DNA from: an uncultured Parabacteroides sp.
GTDB lineage: Bacteria > Bacteroidota > Bacteroidia > Bacteroidales > Tannerellaceae
Assembly: GCF_902493135.1 (NCBI RefSeq)
Contig: NZ_CABUOD010000016.1
Span: 1-64,000, forward strand
Direction: 5' to 3'
DNA: 64,000 bases
Below are positions 60,358-64,000 of this stretch, piece by piece. Position 1 is the stretch's first letter. Every line of letters begins with the position of its first letter. Made by a program: the position numbers and the translations under genes. The notes under the pieces are model-generated. The model did no database searches. It saw only the letters and a program-made list of their open reading frames with translations, and was not told the DNA's origin.

Positions 60358-61164
60358 ATGTCTTATTCTAACTATTATGCGGCTTCCGGGCTTTTCCACG
60401 GATCCATGTCGTCGGTTATGGGAACGCAGTTCGACATCTTGATGGTCGGCAGCGATCCCCGTCTTCTTGGTACGGTTTGGGAAAAGATCGAATCGGAAGT
60501 GTGGCGGCTGGATAAGATGCTGAACCGGTTCGATCCGGAGAGCGAAGTCTCGTTTGTCAACCGGGAAGCCGGACATTATCCGGTGACGGTGGGGGAAGAA
60601 CTTTGGGACATATTGCAGAACTGCAAGCGTTACAATGAGTTGACGGAAGGATATTTCGATATCACTTTGCAGGGGTTCGATCAGGTATTGCTGACGGAGG
60701 AAGATAAGAGCATTTTTTTCTTTTCCGAATCTTTGCACATTGATCTCGGCGGGTACGGGAAAGGATATGCGCTTGCTAAAATACGGGAACTGTTGGAAGA
60801 AAACGGGGTCGGCAAGGCGCTTGTCAATTTCGGGAATAGTTCGGTTCTGGCGGTCGGTACGCATCCATGCGGCGAATATTGGCCGGTGGGCCTTGACAAT
60901 CCGTTTACGAAAGAGCGGATTGCCGATTTGAAGTTGTGTGACAGTTCGTTGTCGACATCGGGAAATATGCCTTCCCATCCGCGCCACATCGTGAACCCGC
61001 ATACGGGAACATTTGTGGATGATAAGAAAATGGTGTCGGTGGTGGCGAAAGATCCGGTAGTGGCGGAGATTCTGACGACGGCCTTTATGATTGCCGACGA
61101 TGAGCGTATTCCGCTAATCGCATCTCAATTTGATATTTATGAAAAACATGTATATAAGTTATGA
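60358..61164 (+). CDS. apbE: FAD:protein FMN transferase
   Basis: 268 residues from ATG 60358 (MSYSNYYAASGLFHGSMSSV). The longer frame from 60250 begins within the terminator hairpin, upstream of the promoter. ApbE attaches FMN to Thr or Ser of target flavoproteins such as NqrB/NqrC and RnfG. Motifs are MGTQFDILM, LNRFDPESEVSFVN, IDLGGYGKGYALAKI, LVNFGNSS and STSGNMPSHPRHIVNPHTG. It has no signal peptide or lipobox, unlike many ApbE proteins, so it may act in the cytoplasm. The stop overlaps the next start in ATGA. Confidence 0.88.
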   Translation: MSYSNYYAASGLFHGSMSSVMGTQFDILMVGSDPRLLGTVWEKIESEVWRLDKMLNRFDPESEVSFVNREAGHYPVTVGEELWDILQNCKRYNELTEGYFDITLQGFDQVLLTEEDKSIFFFSESLHIDLGGYGKGYALAKIRELLEENGVGKALVNFGNSSVLAVGTHPCGEYWPVGLDNPFTKERIADLKLCDSSLSTSGNMPSHPRHIVNPHTGTFVDDKKMVSVVAKDPVVAEILTTAFMIADDERIPLIASQFDIYEKHVYKL

Positions 61165-62483
61165 AAAATGAAGAGAATTCAGTCAATTTAAGCCGGCGGG
61201 ACTTCTTCAAGGAGATGGGGATGATCGGTGGAGGCGGTGCGCTGCTTTCCGCGTTTCCCTGGTTGCAGTCCTGTAGTGCTGACGATAAGGCGCAGATCGC
61301 CAAGGAGAAAGTGCGGATCGGATTTATCGGTACAGGTTCACGCGGACAGTACCATCTGAATAACCTGAAGACAATCCCGTGTGCCGATGTGGTTGCCTTG
61401 TGTGATAATTATCCTCCCCACCTGAAAGAGGCTTCGGCGCTCTATCCGAAAGCCAAGACGTATGACGATTACCGGAAACTTCTGGAAGATAAAGAGGTGC
61501 AGGCTGTCATGATCGCGACTCCGCTGTATGAACATGCACATATCACAATTGACGCTTTGCATGCGGGCAAGCATACGTTCTGCGAGAAATCGATGGCGAT
61601 GACCTGTCCGGATTGCCTGGATATGTACAATGTATTCAAAGAATCCGGTAAAGTGATGTTTATCGGCCAGCAGCGCTTATATGACCCCAAATATATAAAG
61701 GCGATGGAAATGATCCATGCCGGCTTGTTGGGCGAGATCGGCTCGATACGGGCGTACTGGTTCCGTAATAACGACTGGCGCCGTCCCGTTCCTTCTCCCG
61801 ATTTGGAGCGTAAGATCAACTGGCGTTTATATAAGGAATATTCATGCGGCTTGGTAACAGAGCTGGCTACCCATCAGCTGCAGGTCGGAAACTGGGCGTT
61901 GAAGATGCTTCCCGAAAAGGTGGCCGGGATGGGAGATATCGTCTATTGGAAAGATGGCCGTGATGTGTATGACAGTATAAACTTGGTCTATCATTATCCG
62001 AACGGCGTGAAGATGACCTACGAGTCCATGATTGCCAATAAGTTCTATGGCCTTGAAGAGGAAATTCTGGGAAGCAAGGGGACTATGGAGCCGGAAAAGG
62101 GAAAATATTATTTTGAGGATGTCGAACCCGCTCCCGGTATCATGCAGTTGATCAACCAGATCGAACATAATATTTTCGATAATGTTTCCTTCGCCGGCCC
62201 GAGCTGGGTGCCTGAAACGGCATCGGTAAACAAGGGACATCTGATCATGGATAAAGTGACAAGTATCAGCGGACAATCCTCGGTCGGGGCGGCCGGAGAC
62301 GGCTCTGTCGAACTGGTCACAGCTTTCTGTGAAGCTGCTATTACCGGCAGACCGGTTCCCAATCTGGTAGAAGAGGCTTATTATTCTTCTGTCTTGGGCT
62401 TGTTAGGCTTGCAGGCGATTGAGGAGGAACGGGTGATTACTTTCCCGGATGAATATAAAATACCGTATCTAAATTTCGCATGA
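61161..62483 (+). CDS. Gfo/Idh/MocA family oxidoreductase with Tat-type signal
   Basis: 440 residues. The N-terminus SRRDFFKEMGMIGGGGALLSAF is a twin-arginine signal, followed by LQSC, a possible lipobox. The dinucleotide-binding GFIGTGSRGQYHL starts the Rossmann fold, and the EKSMAMT/HEKP-like motif (CEKSMAMTCPDCLDMY) contains the catalytic-type Lys. A C-terminal beta-sheet domain follows. Secreted members in Bacteroidetes act on sugars with a tightly bound NAD; the group includes alpha-N-acetylgalactosaminidase (GH109), but this cannot be assigned safely. Overlaps in ATGA at both ends link it to apbE and the small membrane gene. Confidence 0.88.
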   Translation: MKNEENSVNLSRRDFFKEMGMIGGGGALLSAFPWLQSCSADDKAQIAKEKVRIGFIGTGSRGQYHLNNLKTIPCADVVALCDNYPPHLKEASALYPKAKTYDDYRKLLEDKEVQAVMIATPLYEHAHITIDALHAGKHTFCEKSMAMTCPDCLDMYNVFKESGKVMFIGQQRLYDPKYIKAMEMIHAGLLGEIGSIRAYWFRNNDWRRPVPSPDLERKINWRLYKEYSCGLVTELATHQLQVGNWALKMLPEKVAGMGDIVYWKDGRDVYDSINLVYHYPNGVKMTYESMIANKFYGLEEEILGSKGTMEPEKGKYYFEDVEPAPGIMQLINQIEHNIFDNVSFAGPSWVPETASVNKGHLIMDKVTSISGQSSVGAAGDGSVELVTAFCEAAITGRPVPNLVEEAYYSSVLGLLGLQAIEEERVITFPDEYKIPYLNFA

Positions 62484-62716
62484 TTATGAAAGACATCGTA
62501 TTATCTGTAAAGAGACAAAAAACGGAAATTAAGATATTCTGTGTCTGTATCGCACTCGCCTATCTGATGAACATTATTTCTATCATCACATACGGAACAA
62601 GCTGGTCCGAACTTTGGACACAATCGCTGTGGATGCTGCTCATCACGTGTGGCTTTTACGGGTTGTCGGTCGTACTTCGCCTGCTGTATTACGGAGTACG
62701 GCAGTTAAGAAAATGA
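62480..62716 (+). CDS. Small two-span membrane protein of unknown function
   Basis: 78 residues. Two hydrophobic stretches, about 19-37 (IFCVCIALAYLMNIISIIT) and 47-69 (SLWMLLITCGFYGLSVVLRLL), are flanked by basic ends. The start overlaps the oxidoreductase stop in ATGA, which supports that it is translated. I do not recognise a named family. Confidence 0.7.
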   Translation: MIMKDIVLSVKRQKTEIKIFCVCIALAYLMNIISIITYGTSWSELWTQSLWMLLITCGFYGLSVVLRLLYYGVRQLRK

Positions 62717-62758
62717 TCTTGCTTTTCTTTTGGAAGAGAAGCAGCTGAAAGAGTAAGG

Positions 62759-62804
62759 TCGTTCTATCACTTTTCCATCGGGAGGAAGTGGTAGAACGAT
62801 TTTT
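62759..62804 (+). terminator. Terminator of the apbE operon
   Basis: A 14-bp stem (62759-62772 with 62786-62799, one G-U) with a 13-base loop, followed by TTTTT. Confidence 0.82.
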
Positions 62805-62878
62805 ATATGTTTTTGATTGATCCCTTATCGTTTTTTCCTGCCTGAGTCCTTTCCTTTGCCCCAATAAATCTGATAAAA

Positions 62879-64000
62879 ATGAAAAAGACGATTTTACTAT
62901 TCTCAATTCTGTTGGCGTCGTGTGCTGGTAAGCAGACGCAAGAGATCAGGACGATGGAACGTTTGTCCACTGAATCTCGCAATGACTACTATGTAAGCAA
63001 CCGGACCCCGTTGCAACCGGGGCAATTCATCAAACTGCCTGCCGGAAGCATAGAACCGGAAGGCTGGATCAGGCGGCAGATCGAATTGCAGAAGGACGGA
63101 CTTTGCGGCCATTTGGGGGAGATCAGCGCTTGGTTGCAAAAGGGAAACAATGCTTGGCTGAAGAACGGAGGCGAATGGGGCTGGGAAGAAGTGCCCTACT
63201 GGCTGCGTGGTTATGGCAATATGGCGTACGCCTTGAAGGATGAGGCGTTGTTGAAGGAAACGAAATTCTGGATAGAGGCCATTCTGTCGAGCCAGCGGGC
63301 GGATGGTAATTTCGGCCCGATGCATCTGAATAACGGCAAGCAGGATTTCTGGCCGAACATGATCGTCCTCTGGATCATGCAATCCTATCATGAATTTACG
63401 AACGACAACCGGGTGATCGACTTCATGACCCGTTATTGCCATTATCTGCAAACGGTTCCCGACGATGCTTTCCTGTCGAGTTATTGGGAGAATAGCCGCG
63501 GGGGAGATAACCTTTGGAGCGTGGTCTGGCTGTATAACCGTACGGGCGACGAGTCTCTTCTTCCGTTGGCTGAAAAGATTCACCGCAATACGGCGGACTG
63601 GACAAAATCGACCCAGCTTCCGAACTGGCACAATGTGAATGTCGCCCAGTGCTTCCGCGAACCTGCCACCTATTATCTGTTTACGAAAGATTCGGCCATG
63701 CTGGCTGCCAGCTATAATGTCCAGAGTCTGATACGCCGTGCTTTCGGGCAGGTGCCCGGCGGAATGTTCGGGGCGGACGAGAATGCCCGTATCGGCTTCT
63801 TCGATCCCCGGCAGGGAACGGAGACTTGCGGTTTTGTGGAGCAGATGGCGTCTGACGAGATCATGCTACTGATCAGTGGCGATCCTTATTGGGCCGATCA
63901 CCTCGAAGATGTCGCGTTCAACAGTTATCCGGCTTCTTTAATGCCTGACTATCGGGCACTTCGTTATCTGACTTGTCCGAATATGGCGATCAGCGATTCA
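62879..64000 (+). CDS. GH127-like (DUF1680) glycoside hydrolase lipoprotein, 3' end outside the window
   Basis: The frame from ATG 62879 stays open for all 374 codons to the window edge. A lipoprotein signal MKKTILLFSILLASC is followed by FIKLPAGSIEPEGWIRRQIELQ, GLCGHLGEISAWL and GEWGWEEVPYWLRGYGNMAYAL, then an alpha/alpha-barrel pattern. GTETCGFVEQMASDEIMLLISGD and WADHLEDVAFNSYPASLMPDYRALRYL resemble the active-site part of DUF1680 proteins, whose characterised members (GH127) are beta-L-arabinofuranosidases. The remaining part, with other active-site cysteines, lies beyond the window. Substrate is inferred from family only. Confidence 0.82.
   Translation, partial: MKKTILLFSILLASCAGKQTQEIRTMERLSTESRNDYYVSNRTPLQPGQFIKLPAGSIEPEGWIRRQIELQKDGLCGHLGEISAWLQKGNNAWLKNGGEWGWEEVPYWLRGYGNMAYALKDEALLKETKFWIEAILSSQRADGNFGPMHLNNGKQDFWPNMIVLWIMQSYHEFTNDNRVIDFMTRYCHYLQTVPDDAFLSSYWENSRGGDNLWSVVWLYNRTGDESLLPLAEKIHRNTADWTKSTQLPNWHNVNVAQCFREPATYYLFTKDSAMLAASYNVQSLIRRAFGQVPGGMFGADENARIGFFDPRQGTETCGFVEQMASDEIMLLISGDPYWADHLEDVAFNSYPASLMPDYRALRYLTCPNMAISDS

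Overview
The window is a stretch of a Bacteroidales chromosome, most likely Parabacteroides or a close Tannerellaceae relative. This rests on a SusC/SusD pair, NigD-like lipoproteins, a TamL-type Omp85 lipoprotein, RprX/RprY, DUF4296/DUF5063/DUF3810 proteins, a TraR/DksA protein without its zinc cysteines, and many copies of the Bacteroidetes promoter signature (TAnnTTTG at -7, often TTTG 18-21 bp upstream). The genus is an inference; no rRNA gene is present to settle it. About 49 protein genes and one tRNA are supported. Most are housekeeping.

Layout. 1-630: the 5' end of an Rpn-type nuclease gene and a gene-free, repeat-rich region. 631-4027 (minus): mdh, then the operon DUF5063 - 3'-5' exonuclease - RlmI-like methyltransferase. 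4284-10804 (plus): ftsK, a LolA-like protein, trxB, a glycerophosphodiesterase and a GHL10-type glycosidase. 10956-20351: an ECF sigma factor with a membrane-anchored beta-barrel partner, two NigD-like lipoproteins, a Yip1-like protein, smpB, metH and a DUF3810 metalloprotease-like protein. 20437-29375: ileS, traR/dksA, lspA, DUF4296, a small unknown gene, a SpoU-type methyltransferase and tamL. 29376-32771: a compact HU-wHTH / VapE primase-helicase cassette, then tRNA-Arg(UCU). 32987-38272: susD and susC, with an apparent invertible promoter. 38586-49624: speA, dinB, rmuC, tpx, rprY/rprX, an outer-membrane barrel and a MATE exporter. 49699-58773 (minus): acyl-CoA dehydrogenase with etfA/etfB, then gcvP, an MBL hydrolase, rsmG and a DUF3298 lipoprotein. 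59210-64000: a beta-propeller lipoprotein, then apbE, a Gfo/Idh/MocA oxidoreductase and a small membrane protein with overlapping ends, and a truncated GH127-like gene.

Two loci stand out. First, the HU-VapE cassette is bounded by mirrored arrays of a TTCAC motif. Reading inward from each end the motif starts are spaced 9, 64, 9 and 9 bp, identical on both sides and in inverted orientation. A 22-bp phased repeat lies between the left array and the HU gene. A gene-free region at 271-528 repeats the architecture (TCAC cores spaced 8, 66, 11, 11, then a 23-bp phased repeat) and shares a sequence block with it. A possible 30-codon VapE relic sits at 48185. This looks like a family of small replicon-like elements with defined ends and no recognisable integrase; I know of no description of it. 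Second, a perfect 24-bp inverted repeat 461 bp apart encloses the only good promoter match upstream of susC, as expected of a phase-variable switch; in the flipped state that promoter would point at speA.
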